In this document: piece by piece, positions 10,801 through 21,165 of the stretch
Layout: each line of letters begins with the position of its first letter
Position numbering within the stretch: the stretch's first letter is position 1
From: Holothuria scabra
Lineage: Eukaryota > Echinodermata > Holothuroidea > Aspidochirotida > Holothuriidae
Length of the DNA: 64,000 bases
Direction of reading: 5' to 3'
Assembly: GCA_037179385.1 (NCBI GenBank)
Contig: CM074179.1
Location: forward strand, 76,063,719-76,127,718
Translations under genes and position numbers: made by a program
The notes under the pieces: generated by a model
What the model saw: only the letters and a program-made list of their open reading frames with translations
Told to the model about the DNA's origin: nothing
Database searches by the model: none

Positions 10801-13800
10801 CAGCTGAACCTGTGGCCTGAATCAGTTAGAAGCAGAATCACATACTATATCTATCCCATCACATTCCCATCAAGTGAGAACAAAGCAGAGTGGAAGAAGG
10901 TTTTTAAGTTGTGTGCTACCCAGAGATTATTCCTTCCTGTAAGTTCCATATGAAATGACTACAGATAGACTCTTTTCCATATTGCTGTCACAAAGGATTG
11001 TGGGATAGGTTGTTCTATGTCATCCTTTGCCACAGTGAAATGAAATTTCCCCCCCCCCCCCCAAAAAAAACACATTCCAGAACCGTATCCCATATTAGTT
11101 TGTAACTGCTATTTGGAAAAGAGACTATTGACACTAAGACACTAATGTAAACACTGTATGTGTAATGCTAAACAGAGATTCAGAAAATAGTCAACAAAAA
11201 TCATTCTGTTCAGTTAATCTCTCCATATTTCTTGATTTAAATTAAAATAGCATGCCTCAAGGTTAGTTTTATATTGAAGCTCTGGAGAGAGGGAGTTAAA
11301 AAGTAACTCATACAATAACAGTGACTGGCACACCACTTTAAAACTCAATTTCAGGTAGCTGCAAAGGTGAACAACCATTAAAGATAATAATGTTATGATT
11401 CTGTGTTAAAGAAACTAATCTCCAATTTTAAGGGGAGGGGGAGTATGATCGTGCTAGGTGGTGTGCAACAGGGAGAATTTTTCCCCAGATTTTGTCCTTT
11501 TTGCCCCCTTTACCCCACCCCAAATTAGGTCATTTAGGAAATGGGTTACCCAAAACAAAATACAGTAAACAGTATACCTCTCCAGAGATTGGACTTTTTA
11601 TCCAGAGGTATACTTAAACCTCAGAGCATCCAGGACCTTTACCCCTGGACCCCCACCTCAGAAATGTGCCCTTTTGGCTAGTTTTCACACTGCATGAGAG
11701 AAAAAATTTGTGCCCCCTAACATTATGACTCTGGGTGGGGGGGGGGGAGGGAATTGCTTTCAATATTATAACTACTGTCCGTCTTTGTAAGCAAAGAATT
11801 CTGACATAATTTTGTGTAAGGCATTGGTTGCAGCCTTTAAACTCCATGGCTAGAAAGAAAATTAAAAAGTTAAAAAAAAGACTTAACTTTCTGGTCAGCT
11901 AGTCAAAATTCACTCATACTGTAGTTTGCATGTATCTGTGAAGAAGATCACAAGCAGCTAGAATGGAGGCGGCCTTTAGGGGTGCATCAATGATGCTTTT
12001 TCAGTCACATACGTTATGTTATGTTTCATGAGGAGTTTCTGGTTATGACCATTACATAAAATTGCTGGTTTATTGGCGGTTTCAACCTTTTGTCTGAAAA
12101 GGATGCTGTAACAGTAATTTATACTGACTGTGGAATGGTTAAATTGTCTTCATTTTGTTGTCAACATGCAATTTGTAACAATTTTGTTGAGTGAAATTTG
12201 GGGAATCATCAGGTGTTTTTAGTGTGCAACAGTCCATGATACAGGTAAGCTTAGGATTTGAAAGATTAGAGCTAATGGACCTTGGGACCATGCATTTGGT
12301 CTAAGGGTAGAGCATCACCCTCTCATGTGGATGGCCCAAGTTCGATTGATAGGTCAAGTTGTACCAAAGACTGTAAAAGTGGAACCTACTGCTGTTGTGC
12401 GTGATGCTCTACATAAGCAATGAAGTACAAAAACCAAGCCAGTGAGCCACAACTGGAAAAAGGCCGAGGCTGGCTCGAATTGAACCACTAGGTCGGAAAC
12501 TGGGCCATTAAAGTGCATCTAAGTAACTGATGAACCTGGCCCCACTAAATCAGACCATAACTTTCCTGATCTGATCCCTCTATAAAAATAAATGGACAAT
12601 TTTTCAACATACCAGGACATCTGTTCAACTACCAAAAATCATTACTAAGACATTGAGTATATTTTCACATGTTTATTGGTAATTTCCAGTGGTGCTTTAA
12701 ATTTGTCTATATGCAGAGAATTTCTGTGCTGTTTCAACATTTAACTTGGAAGAGTAACTACGACACATTTTTGGAATAATCCATGCCCCTCCTCGTAAGT
12801 TTTGGTTTTGGGCGGTGCTTTTTACCCATGTACAGGGATTTGTTTGTTTGAATTGGGTTGCTGTTGCTTATTTGCTCTTCATCTCGGTTTGAAATCAAAG
12901 TGAGATTAAATAAAAGTAGAAATCAAACCATAGAAGGAGATCTATAGAAATGAGAGATGTAAAATTAGTTTAAGAACAATGATGGGGATTTAACAATGGT
13001 ATGAGATGAAAAAGTAAGCCTTGAGATGAATTAAAAGAGAAATTGTGAAATACAGCAAGTTTAGAACAACACATGGTTAGATTAAACTTATTTTAAATCT
13101 CCTCTCATTTCTAGAAATGAGAGGGGTTTAAATCATTAGAACAAAGGAGATGATTCAACAATGGTAGGAAAGGAAGAAGCCGTGAGATGAATAAAAATGA
13201 GAGAAAATGTAAAATACAGCAAGTTTAGAACAATACAGGGTGAGATTAAAGAATAGTAAGAAATGAAAAAGTTAGGATGCAAAAGATAAGAGGGGATGAT
13301 GACATTGGTGGAGGAAAACAGGTATGGGCAAACAGAAAGAAAATTAAACTCCCACAAAAAAAAAGTGCGAAATAAGCTTTTATGTGAAGTTTGTAAAAAG
13401 TATAAGGTCCTTTGAATGCCAAGGGCCATTCTGCCCATTTATTTTCTTCGTACCTGATTTATTCAGAAAGTTTTCAGATTATCCATCAGACAACCTGCTG
13501 ACACATTTAAGTCGTCAAATATATTTTATGGTTGTTTGATATAATTGAAACAAATAGATAACCAGTTGTATTTGATTTTGCTGCTATCAGGTCTTTAATT
13601 TTGAGGCCTGGAGTGCAATTGTACCCATCACTCACCTCAAATCACAATTACTGGTGTGTTTTTTTGCACGCTTAAATGCAGCATCTTAGCTCGTATACAG
13701 GGTTGTCGCTACACTGGGTGGTGCTGCATGGTGCTACCCAGCTCTAAAAATCTCTTGTCAGGGACTCGCCATCAATTTCAGCATCACAGTCTGGCACAAA

Positions 13801-16800
13801 TTTCTTACCCTACCTGAATAAAATTCCTAGATTTCTTTAGAATTGTGTGATAATTCCTTGAATTTTCATGAGCACTTTCCAATTTGCAATTATTTGTCAA
13901 AGGGGAAGACACTCCCTACCCCTTAGACCCCACTCCCAGGATGGTGTTCACAATTTACCCGGCTCTCAATATGGTCTCGTGACAACCCTGCTCATATACA
14001 GTAAGTCTACTTAAGTTTAGTTAAAGAGCACACCTACCATGCTCCTTAATTTCCTGAGCAATGTGATTTGTAGTAGACCTATAATTTCTTAAAATTTGTG
14101 GTCTGTGCTACCCAATGGGTCTGTTTGTTTGTTTGTTTGTTTTTAAACGTCAATGATGAATGGCATTTGATACTGTAGTCTTCATTCATTTACCATTTCA
14201 AGAACATGCTACTCGCTAAACGTAGGAAAATACTGTACCTAATTACCAAAGACTACTTCATACAAGTTCAAAAAGACTAATTGGTTGTGTGTTATATTAT
14301 TTTGCATGTCTTAGGTAATACAGTGGGAGAAATGTTAAATTTCAGCCCTGATCGTCAAAATGTTCTTGATTTCTTTCAGGACCTTCTTCCTGTAGTGGAT
14401 TCACTCCTCTACATAGATACTGATATCCTTTTCATCAGACCTGTCGAAAAAATCTGGCAGTTTTTCAGTAAATTTAATTCCACCCAGCTGGCAGCTCTGA
14501 CGCCAGAGCATGAGGTCCCGTCCATTGGCTGGTATAACCGATTTGCCCGTCATCCGTACTATGGCAAGACAGGATTGAACTCTGGAGTTATGCTGATGAA
14601 TTTGACGAGAATGAGAGATTTTAAATGGACCAATCGGATCATCCCATTCTATCGGCAGTACCGTTATAAGATCACATGGGGAGATCAGGATTTGATCAAT
14701 GTTGTATTTTACTTTCATCCAGGTACAGTAGTACAATTTTTTTTGGTTGTTATTGAAATTACTAGTAAGCAACTTTGTCGGGAAACAGCAACATAAAAGC
14801 CTTAGAAGCCAGTTGTTATATTGCTTCGGCCAAAATTTAGACTAGGCTATGGAGCCAGTCTAGAGCAGGACCACTCATTGTTTGCCCTTCGGAGGGCGTA
14901 CTTGTCCATTTGGGACGTTAAGCTCCTTAAGGCAGCAGAACTCCTCTGGGAGTAATCGTTTGGTTTTCGCCCCTTCGCTCTTCGCTAGAGAGTCGTGGGG
15001 ACTTTTAGAAAAAAGCAGAGTGGTGATGGTTTATTTGCGTAAGGGACTGTCTCCAATTCTTCCCGGGGTTTACTGACGGGCAAAACTACAAGCCATTGTT
15101 CAGCTTGTGGACTCTTCAGTGAACACAGCCCAGTCCACGCACAGCTTAATGAGCTAGCACGAGAGCTGTGAGTTTTCACTAACAAAAGCTTTCCTTAGTT
15201 ACTGCTTTGAGTGGCAGACTGGTATGAAAAGAAGTAGCTCTCCATTCATCATTGAATTCAGAGAAAGACCTACACTGACTGAAACTGCATCCCAAATAAG
15301 GCATAGTTAATCAATAATCCATTGAAGGTTTTCTGAGCAGCTCCTTTTGTTACCATAACAAAAGGACATGACAACCATTGCTGAAAGATGAGCCTTTACT
15401 GTCCACAGAGTCACTGAAGTGTAGTCTTAAGCCACTCCCCTTTTGCATATACTGTGGCTGTGAAGAGGAGAGCCAGCCACACACTTGATACACACTCTGA
15501 ATAGACCCATTGTTGTGCTCGCCCGCCAGTACCCATCAGTAGGATAAGTCTACAACCCCTAATCAAGCTAAAGCAACTCTATGGAGTTCAGAATGTATAG
15601 AACGTTAAACAGGTAACTGTTGTCCATCAACATAGACATATGTTACCCTTCAGTATACTTCAAGTTCTTTGCTGTTTTTCACTGGTTGAATTTTTGTCTT
15701 TGTGCTCTAAATGTTGGAGGATAATAGTGATCTTTGTTTGGCAAGGTTTAAAGGCACACCATCATGAGAAGCAGTGGTCAAAAGAGACCACTGCCTTGAG
15801 CAGTGGGTTAAAGAGAGAGTCCCTCTCTTTGGAAAATGTTTATAAAAATCAATGATGGCTGTAATTGTTGTTTTCTATGATGGCTAGGATGTTCATACTT
15901 AGATCATTTTTCCTCTCTGTTGAAAGTATTGACTACATGGTCAAGTGATTAGAGCTTGCAACTGCGATGTCATTTGATTCATGGCTATGTCACTCCTAAG
16001 ACTTCAAAAATGGGATCTATTGACATTGTGCTTGATGCTCAGCCTAAGCTATGGAGTGGGGAAAACAAGCCAGTAAGCTACAACTGGAAAAAGGGGGCTT
16101 AATCTTGGCTGGCCTGACTTAAACCAATTGGAAGAAAGCCAAGCCATATAAATTCATCTTGCTAACTAAATACCTCTCTTGAAAGGTTTCAAATTGATAG
16201 CTACCTTAAACTCTTGCCTGGCTTTGGAAAAGTCATGGGATGCAGATTGCAAAGGTCAAAGGTCATTGAAGAGTTTGGTAAATCATAACTGTGACACAGT
16301 TCAGTTCTAGTTTGTTGAAATCTATTTTTGTTAAAAACTGTGTCAGTAAACTGTAAATTTTGTAAGCTTATATTCATAATCTGTCTGGTCACAATGGCTT
16401 ATTCATAATTTAACAATGCATTTTTTTCTTCCTCATCCAGACAAAGTTTATGAATATCCTTGTGAATGGAATTATCGACCTGATCACTGCATGTATGGCA
16501 ATAACTGTGGACGTATTGAATCAGAAGGAATATCAGTCATTCACGGAAACAGAGGAGTGTACCATAATGAAAAACAGCTCCCTTTTAGATCTATTTATGA
16601 AACTTATAGAGATGTGAGTATTAAAACAAACTTGCTTTAAGGTCTAGATGTTCATGTGCTACAGTAGTTGAGTTTCAAGTGTCGAGAAGCAGCTTTTGAA
16701 AAAATGAATTTGTGAGCCATGTAGGAGAGGGATCTTTCATGTTCTCCAAAATGCAAATGCTTTCTTGCAATTCTCTAGAGGTATGGGATACAAATGGGAA

Positions 16801-19399
16801 TCTCCATGACACGCTGCCAGTTTATAAAAATGATCTCTTTCACAGCCATTGTCCATTGCTGTTGCAGCACCCTTTACAGCCAATGGGTTTAATACTGCAG
16901 ATCATAAGTGTATGTATGTTGCCTTAAACCCTTCATACTTGGATAAAAACCAGTCAATGAAATTGATCAGTTGAAAACTCGCAAGCAAGAACTCCATCAG
17001 TCAGATATCTTACAAATGTTTTGTCTCAAGATTGCCTTTTTGCTTGTTATTTACACATGTGGTACAGTACTTGGAAAAAAGCAGTGATTAAAATTGATTA
17101 TCTGAAAACTGGCAAACAGGAACTCACTCTGTCAGATTTCGTACAAATTTTACATTTGAAGATCCTCTCTTTGTTTGTAAGGTATGAAACCTACTTATTA
17201 AAATACAGTAAGTTACTCGTTGTCATAGCACATTCTCAATGGATATTTTTTTGTGGACATTCTACTGTACATGTAAATTTATAAACAAAGTTTGTATTGA
17301 TAGTGTCATAAGTTGTTATTCGCTACGTAGCATTGCTAACCAGCCAATCAAACCTTAGCATCTATGAAGGTACTACAGGTATATACTGTTTTCCATTGAG
17401 CTTGTGATCATTTGATATTGAGCTTATCAGCAAATTTGTTAGACAACCAGACAAAATTTGGAACAACATGTGTCTGAGTACTTTGTCTAAAACAAAATTT
17501 TTCCTCATAGATACTGTGTTCATGAAGAAGCTTGAGGTAATGTGGAAGTATCTTAAAGAAATAAACAGCTTGAACCATAACAGCTTGCTTGTTTTGCGAA
17601 ACATTTTTTACTTGGTGTATACCATTTTTGAGGGTAATGGTTAGCCATGCATTTGTAAGTAATATGTGAGTAACCATTTTCAAAATTGGTTTTTAAAAAA
17701 CACATACCGTATTTACTCTATTAAACGCCCCCTCTCTAATAAACGCCCCCCAACTTTTTCGTCACATTGCATAAAGTGAAATTGTTAATTCCAAAGACAA
17801 TATGGTAAAAGGAAAATGAAATAGTCCTACCTTGAAGCCACGAAATCTCCTAAAGTCCCATATCCTGAAGTAAAAGGCATGTTTCTGCAACTAATTTCTG
17901 TTGATATCCATCAAGCTATCCGACATACCGCGAACCTGTGCTGCTTCGTTTGCGGTTCGAAAGTGGTACTGTACATACCGTAGGTGTAAAAATATTCACT
18001 AGCCTATCCGAACAGCTTAACATGAAAATCCAAATTCACCACAGGAAAACTGTTTAACAGTGCAATGCTGTGAACGCGTATGTACTGCTAATACATACGT
18101 GCATGGTGCTACTCACGGTAACTATTTTGCAATTACCGTATGTACGTGCGTATAGCCGGCCGGTCAGTATAGTACCGTGAGGCCTGGCTGTATACTGTGC
18201 ACAGCATGCATGCATGCATATGCCGCGGGCACTTAAAAAAGTCACTTCTGTGTGTAACGTTACATATCAAGATGTCGGCGAAAGTTGATCACACTTGCAA
18301 AGTTCACAGTGTTGTTCGTGGTTACCATATTTATAGGAAAGATTGGTTACCGATTATTGGGGAGGAGCTCACAGCTGATTGTGAAGCTAACAATCAAATG
18401 GGCAAATACGCCATAGCAGTTTATCAGAAGGGCTCAGATAAGCAACAAGTTGTGGGGCACTTGCCTAGAGAAAAGTCACGTAAATTTGACTCTAATAAAT
18501 GCCCCCTTTAACGAAAATTTCACGCCCCAGGGGCATTCAATAGAGTAAATACGGTACACACAGCATGTACTGCTACTTAAAGCCTTACAAGGGAAAAAGA
18601 ACAGTTCCCTATAAGGAAGTCATTGGAGTTCCTCTTTAATCAATTAAATCATGCAGCATGTGAATGCTGTGAGAAAGAGCAGGCTTGTTTTCAGAATTAT
18701 GACTCATTGTTCTTTAAATACCATGTAAATGAACACCTAATCTAGGGTTTCCACAGGTGCTGGGATGATACCCTGGAATGTAAGGGAAAATAGAAATTTG
18801 AATTTCCAGGCCTGAAAAGTTAAGGAAAGTGAGGAATTTTAGGAATGGTCCTGAAAAAGATGGAAAGTGAAGCTATTGTTTAAATTATTGTATGATAGAA
18901 AAACCAAATATAGTACCTGAATGTTTTTAAAGGACCTGGAAATATCAGTCAAAGTCCATCAAGTTCAAGGTCATGGAAAAGTCATGGAAAATTGTCATTT
19001 GGAAAGTGTTCATTCTGGGTAATAGTAGAGGTTTTAAAAGGAGGTTAATTTTGAAACTGAAAACCTTACAAAACAACTAACTATGATAATAGAGTTTCTG
19101 TAAAGAAGCTTTTCTGTGAAGAAGCAGCAGTGCCTCAAAATAGCCTTAGGAATTTGCTCTACAAGTGGCTGTGGTGAAGGGGGTGAGGCTGGAGGCTGAA
19201 TTGAAATTATTGTAGGTGAAGAGAATAACCTTTTAATGGATATCTTTTTCCCTTCTTCCAGTTTCAGTTTGGTTCACCTATCTTACAAGGCATCATCCAA
19301 CCATTGAAGGAAAGATGGATGAATAATAACATTGTAGAAATGTACTGCACAAAAGCCATGAGAAAACCTTTGTTGTCAACACTATCAAGGTATTCATAG
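4387..19399 (+). CDS. GXYLT: Glucoside xylosyltransferase (GT8 family), seven coding exons
   Basis: Exons are 4387-4806, 5894-6300, 7780-7921, 10804-10938, 14380-14722, 16441-16613 and 19262-19399 (stop TAG at 19397). All six introns are GT-AG, and the phases join to one frame of 585 codons plus stop. Known function of the family: transfer of xylose from UDP-xylose, alpha-1,3, to the O-linked glucose on EGF repeats of Notch-like proteins, in the ER/Golgi lumen. Seen in the sequence: basic N-terminus and hydrophobic anchor (residues about 7-25), stem (about 26-275) with coiled and Gln/Pro-rich parts, catalytic start [18 protein letters not shown] (about 280-297), metal-binding DTD (381-383), [20 protein letters not shown], and a C-terminal HGNRGVYH. 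From memory, vertebrate GXYLT1/2 are near 440 residues; the excess here is stem. GXYLT1 versus GXYLT2 cannot be told apart from this alone. Confidence 0.92.
4807..5893 (+). other. GXYLT intron 1
   Basis: A GT-AG intron (GTAGGT...TTAG). It contains a homopolymer G tract near 5280 and a possible phase 0-0 cassette exon at 5480-5572, listed separately. I see nothing else. Confidence 0.75.
5480..5572 (+). CDS. Possible cassette exon in GXYLT intron 1
   Basis: A 93-nt open stretch preceded by AG (GAGCAG) and followed by a good donor (AGG|GTAAGG). It would insert 31 residues without disturbing the frame, because the exons on both sides meet in phase 0. The translation contains [18 protein letters not shown], which looks more protein-like than random intron, and the open frame extends upstream to 5378. 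The pyrimidine tract before the acceptor is weak, and I recognise no homologous segment in GXYLT proteins. It may simply be a chance ORF. Confidence 0.2.
5894..6300 (+). CDS. GXYLT: GXYLT coding exon 2: Gln/Pro-rich stem with 14-residue repeats
   Basis: This exon encodes residues 141-275 plus two bases of codon 276. It begins after TTGTTAG at 5893 and ends at GAATG|GTAAGT. It is rich in Q, N and P and contains three tandem 14-residue units (for example [14 protein letters not shown]), encoded by a 42-bp minisatellite between about 6023 and 6150. The last third ([19 protein letters not shown]) is acidic and non-repetitive. It lies between membrane anchor and enzyme, so it is inferred to be a flexible luminal stem. 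Confidence 0.85.
6023..6150 (+). repeat. 42-bp coding minisatellite, three units
   Basis: The block GCCAATCAG recurs at 6029, 6071 and 6113, exactly 42 bp apart, with related sequence between. The period is a multiple of three, so copy-number change would keep the GXYLT reading frame. Confidence 0.85.
7395..7462 (-). repeat. tRNA-derived SINE head
   Basis: Read on the minus strand this shows a tRNA-like A box (TGGCTAAGTGGTTAGAGCA) followed at tRNA spacing by a degraded B box (GTGCGAGAATTC). It resembles the heads of the other SINE copies in the window (43.5, 12.3 and 15.9 kb). It is too decayed to be a functional tRNA gene. Confidence 0.55.
7550..7740 (+). repeat. SINE body, family shared by six loci
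   Basis: It starts near a B-box-like GGAGTTCAAGTC and shares a body with copies at 12.28, 15.94, 20.95(-), 43.41(-) and 53.60(-) kb. Landmarks are TTGTGCTTGGTGCTCAGC, a CCAGTGAGCCACAACTGGA block, and GGAAACTGGGCC near the end. Confidence 0.65.
7780..7921 (+). CDS. GXYLT: GXYLT coding exon 3: start of the GT8 catalytic domain
   Basis: This exon completes codon 276 and encodes through residue 323. It begins after TTCCAG at 7779 and carries [20 protein letters not shown] followed by [10 protein letters not shown]. This is the first beta-strand and nucleotide-binding region typical of GXYLT/GT8 enzymes. The donor GTACAG is weak in its fifth position, but the phase (0) matches exon 4. Confidence 0.9.
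8114..8170. repeat. (GT)n microsatellite
   Basis: An imperfect run of GT dinucleotides broken by single changes (TGTTGGTG, GCATG, GTATG). Confidence 0.9.
8170..8955. repeat. Tandem satellite, about 156-bp unit, five copies
   Basis: The landmark ATCTTCAGATAGGAGTGACC and variants recurs near 8193, 8349, 8505, 8660 and 8815, so the period is about 155-158 bp. Each unit also carries GGTATATAGATTTGTCATG and a TCAAAGGTCATTTGAGG block. Units differ by scattered substitutions, and the last has a small deletion and insertion. Short stretches near 1861-2180 and 2390-2450 share the GGTCAAA...TTGACC style and may be distant relatives. Confidence 0.9.
10390..10803 (+). repeat. Decayed tandem copies of the intron 3 / exon 4 boundary
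   Basis: Upstream of exon 4 the sequence repeats a unit made of CCCATACATTTTGTTTTATTC, the acceptor region, and the start of exon 4 (ACCTGTGGCCTGAATCAG, then AGAATCACAT and CTATCCCATCACATTCCC). Copies begin near 10390, 10500, 10625 and 10716, and the intact copy is exon 4 itself at 10804. Older copies lack a usable acceptor or carry indels, so they are pseudo-exons. Confidence 0.8.
10804..10938 (+). CDS. GXYLT: GXYLT coding exon 4
   Basis: This exon encodes residues 324-368 in phase 0-0. It begins after TATTCCAG and ends before GTAAGT at 10939. The sequence includes [19 protein letters not shown] and CATQRLFLP, a segment characteristic of GXYLT enzymes ahead of the DxD motif. Confidence 0.92.
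12283..12530 (+). repeat. tRNA-derived SINE, near full length
   Basis: The tRNA-like head has an A-box region (TGGTCTAAGGGTAGAGCA) and a B-box-like CAAGTTCGATTG. The body has the family landmarks GCCAGTGAGCCACAACTGGA and GGAAACTGGGCCATTAAA. It is in the same orientation as GXYLT. Confidence 0.7.
12988..13250. repeat. Two-copy tandem repeat, period about 163 bp
   Basis: The block from AACAATGGTA through AATACAGCAAGTTTAGAACA occurs at about 12988-13075 and again at 13151-13240. A roughly 75-bp spacer between them contains a short hairpin (CCTCTCATTTCTAGAAATGAGAGG). Confidence 0.8.
14380..14722 (+). CDS. GXYLT: GXYLT coding exon 5: catalytic core with DTD motif
   Basis: This exon encodes residues 369-482 plus one base of codon 483. 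It contains [19 protein letters not shown] (the DTD triad expected to bind the metal-UDP), [37 protein letters not shown] and [13 protein letters not shown], all diagnostic of GXYLT. The acceptor is TTTCTTTCAG and the donor CAG|GTACAG. Confidence 0.95.
14723..16440 (+). other. GXYLT intron 5
   Basis: A GT-AG intron (GTACAG...CATCCAG) containing a SINE copy at 15935-16165. The stretch 14820-15010 vaguely resembles the tandem block at 31.5 kb (CTTCGG...GTTTTCGCC...GAGTCG...GGACTTT). No gene is seen. Confidence 0.85.
15935..16165 (+). repeat. tRNA-derived SINE
   Basis: The head reads TGGTCAAGTGATTAGAGC. The body has TTGTGCTTGATGCTCAGCC, AACTGGAAAAAGG and a tail ending GCCATATAAATTCATC. It belongs to the same family as the 7.6 and 12.3 kb copies. 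Confidence 0.65.
16441..16613 (+). CDS. GXYLT: GXYLT coding exon 6
   Basis: This exon completes codon 483 (Asp) and encodes through residue 540. Cysteine-rich [20 protein letters not shown] is followed by [16 protein letters not shown]; the histidines near the end are the likely second metal/UDP contact of GT8 enzymes. The acceptor is CCTCATCCAG and the donor GAT|GTGAGT. Confidence 0.95.
17705..18556 (+). mobile_element. 852-bp TIR element with a small coding exon
   Basis: The ends are near-perfect inverted repeats: TACCGTATTTACTCTATT at the left and AATAGAGTAAATACGGTA at the right, with GCCCC blocks just inside both. Short CACA flanks on both sides could be part of a target duplication. The element contains a 79-codon reading frame (18272-18511) whose stop lies in the right terminal repeat. 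It may be a MITE or a DNA transposon that has captured an exon. Confidence 0.8.
18272..18511 (+). CDS. Small ORF in TIR element, HIRAN-like (tentative)
   Basis: ATG 18272 opens 79 codons. The protein has [19 protein letters not shown], then [15 protein letters not shown], then [11 protein letters not shown]. The order 'entry strand, GEEL, parental D/E-N, AVAV, VGHLPR' resembles a small beta-barrel of the HIRAN type found alone in many marine-invertebrate ORFs. This assignment is from memory and weak. A possible donor (CAC|GTAAAT at about 18480) could splice the exon on to a further one. Expression and function are unknown. Confidence 0.4.
   Translation: MSAKVDHTCKVHSVVRGYHIYRKDWLPIIGEELTADCEANNQMGKYAIAVYQKGSDKQQVVGHLPREKSRKFDSNKCPL
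19262..19399 (+). CDS. GXYLT: GXYLT terminal coding exon 7
   Basis: This exon encodes residues 541-585, then TAG at 19397. It begins after CTTCTTCCAG. The helix-rich sequence contains [19 protein letters not shown], which aligns in style with the short C-terminal tail after the catalytic domain in vertebrate GXYLT (a single Cys followed by a basic helix). Confidence 0.85.
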   Translation, partial: FQFGSPILQGIIQPLKERWMNNNIVEMYCTKAMRKPLLSTLSRYS

Positions 19400-19517
19400 C
19401 ACTGGTACCCTCAGGATATTTTGTCAAGTTGGTAGCAGCAGGGGGACTATTGCAATGTTATTCTATATTACATTCATATTCCAAAACCCCAGTGAGAGCT
19501 TGCCAACAGGGAAGAAC

Positions 19518-19523
19518 AATAAA
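19518..19523 (+). terminator. Candidate polyadenylation signal of GXYLT
   Basis: AATAAA lies about 120 bp after the stop codon. A cleavage site within the following AT-rich 30 bp would give a very short 3' UTR, so a later signal could also be used. Confidence 0.45.
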
Positions 19524-20075
19524 AAATATTTATTTAATTGCTTGGATTTTGAGAGATGTTTAAATAATTTTTCAACTGTACCAACTGAAGGAAATCAAAA
19601 GTATCATGTTTAAACAGATTACTCGTATATTTTTACACTTTTAACATTCAACTTTGCCGATGCTTCAAAATATCATTCGTCTTTTGTCTCTTACTACCAT
19701 TACTGTACTCAGTTGTTCCAAAAAGTTGCAGGCTAAAGAAAAAATAGAAGGTTCTTTAATTTTCTTTTAAATTAGTTTTATTTGTTTTGTGATTTGAGAT
19801 TTCTTAGATTTAATATTTATGTTTCCAAAATCAGGAGTTATTTTCATAGTGTGTTGATTGTCAGATTTTTCTAAAAGTCAGCTGTGTATTTTTTTTTTTA
19901 TATTTTACCCAAAGAGATTGACGTCAGAGTGAAAACATATTTTGCACAAATATTTCCTTTCTTTTCTTCATATTTTGGTTTTTTTTTTTGTTTCTTTGTT
20001 TCCCTTTTTTATGAGTTTTGCTTTAGGTTTGGAGCATATTTTGATACTGTAGTGAGACTGCCCTCAATGTACAAT

Positions 20076-20379
20076 TTTAAAGGCAGTCATTCGTCACCCC
20101 AAACTACAGTTTCAGTATACATATCTAAACTATCAATTGGTACAGCTCTTTGATTGGCATCACATTCAAACAATGCATCATAGCTTAATTACACAGCATG
20201 GGCACTGAGAGTGTCTTCATTACACATTATGGACTTGTATGGCCACTGGGACAAGCCATGAAGCAATAAACTAGAATTGTGTCTGGATAAAGATGAGTTT
20301 TAGATAAATGTGGGAGGGGCTAGAAGTAAGTAAGTTGGGAGAACTGGAACTGTTTGGGATGATGAAAATATGCCTTTAA
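20076..20379 (+). repeat. MITE copy 1, about 304 bp
   Basis: It starts TTTAAAGGCAGTC...CACCCCAAAC and ends TGTTTGGGATGATG...GCCTTTAA, an imperfect terminal inverted repeat. The interior (AGCTCTTTGATTGGCATC, AAGCAATAAACTAGA, GTGGGAGGGGCT) matches copies at 25.97, 37.03(-), 56.50 and 3.6(-) kb. Confidence 0.75.
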
Positions 20380-20944
20380 CATTTTACTTTTGTAGGAAAT
20401 AAACTCTTTGCCTTAAGTTCTATGCAGTACATTTTGTAGGATTGATCTTGATTGATAGCTACCGCAGGAGAGCTTCTTATCCGCATTATTTTTAAAGAAG
20501 ATGAAATTCAGCATCCATCATGAATACCCTAATCCACACCACAAAAATGGAAAAAAATCTAATAAACCAGATAGTTTAAGAAATGGCTTTTTTAATAACT
20601 CAGTGTTTTCCCTTATAGCAGTTATTATAGCAGTAGTTAAGCTTAAGAGATTCCTAAAACAAAAAAAAAATCAATGTGGTTGGAATCGTCAAGGTAAAGA
20701 TATCCTGTTTTTGAGAGAGAGGTTATTTTGTTGTTAAGTGTAATATTCGAAACAAGGTATGTACTTAAGTCAAAAATAGTGCTAACAACCTTAGCCAATT
20801 TATTTGTGTGCTAGATATCACAAAATCAAGGTGAACAGAATATAGAAAAGCAATACTTAATAGAAAGGATTATAATAGATAGCTATTGATATTTGTTTCA
20901 AATATGAAAGTCTTAAAACATGCGATTTGTGTAGCTAGTTAGAT

Positions 20945-21165
20945 GAGGTTTAATGGCTCAGTCTCTAACCAGTTGGTTTAAGTCTTGTCTGCCCACAGCC
21001 TTTTTTTCCAGTTGTAGCTGACTTGGTTTCCAAACTTTATTACTTGAGTGATGAGCACAAAGCACAAGGGCAGTAGTTTCCATTTGTTAAGTCATCAGTA
21101 TGACCCTGCCTTTAATCAAACTCCAGATCTCCTGATTGCGAGTTGGATACTTAAGCACTTGGTTA
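20945..21165 (-). repeat. SINE copy (minus)
   Basis: On the minus strand the family landmarks appear in order: the tRNA-like head, then CAAATGGAAACTACTGCC, TTGTGCTTTGTGCTCATC, AACTGGAAAAAAAGG and AACCAACTGG. Confidence 0.6.

Larger units (their letters stand above)
7922..10803 (+). other. GXYLT intron 3
   Basis: A GT-AG intron (GTACAG...TTCCAG). It contains a GT-rich microsatellite (8114-8170), a 156-bp tandem satellite (8170-8955) and decayed tandem copies of the exon 4 region (about 10390-10803). Nothing was recognised between 8960 and 10380 except simple T and C runs. Confidence 0.85.
10939..14379 (+). other. GXYLT intron 4
   Basis: A GT-AG intron (GTAAGT...TTTCAG). It holds a SINE (12283-12530) and a two-copy tandem repeat (12988-13250). 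Simple C, A and G runs occur near 11045 and 11740, and a (GTTT)n run near 14128. I see no other gene. Confidence 0.85.
16614..19261 (+). other. GXYLT intron 6
   Basis: A GT-AG intron (GTGAGT...TTCCAG). It carries a complete terminal-inverted-repeat element at 17705-18556. The rest shows no recognised feature. Confidence 0.85.
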
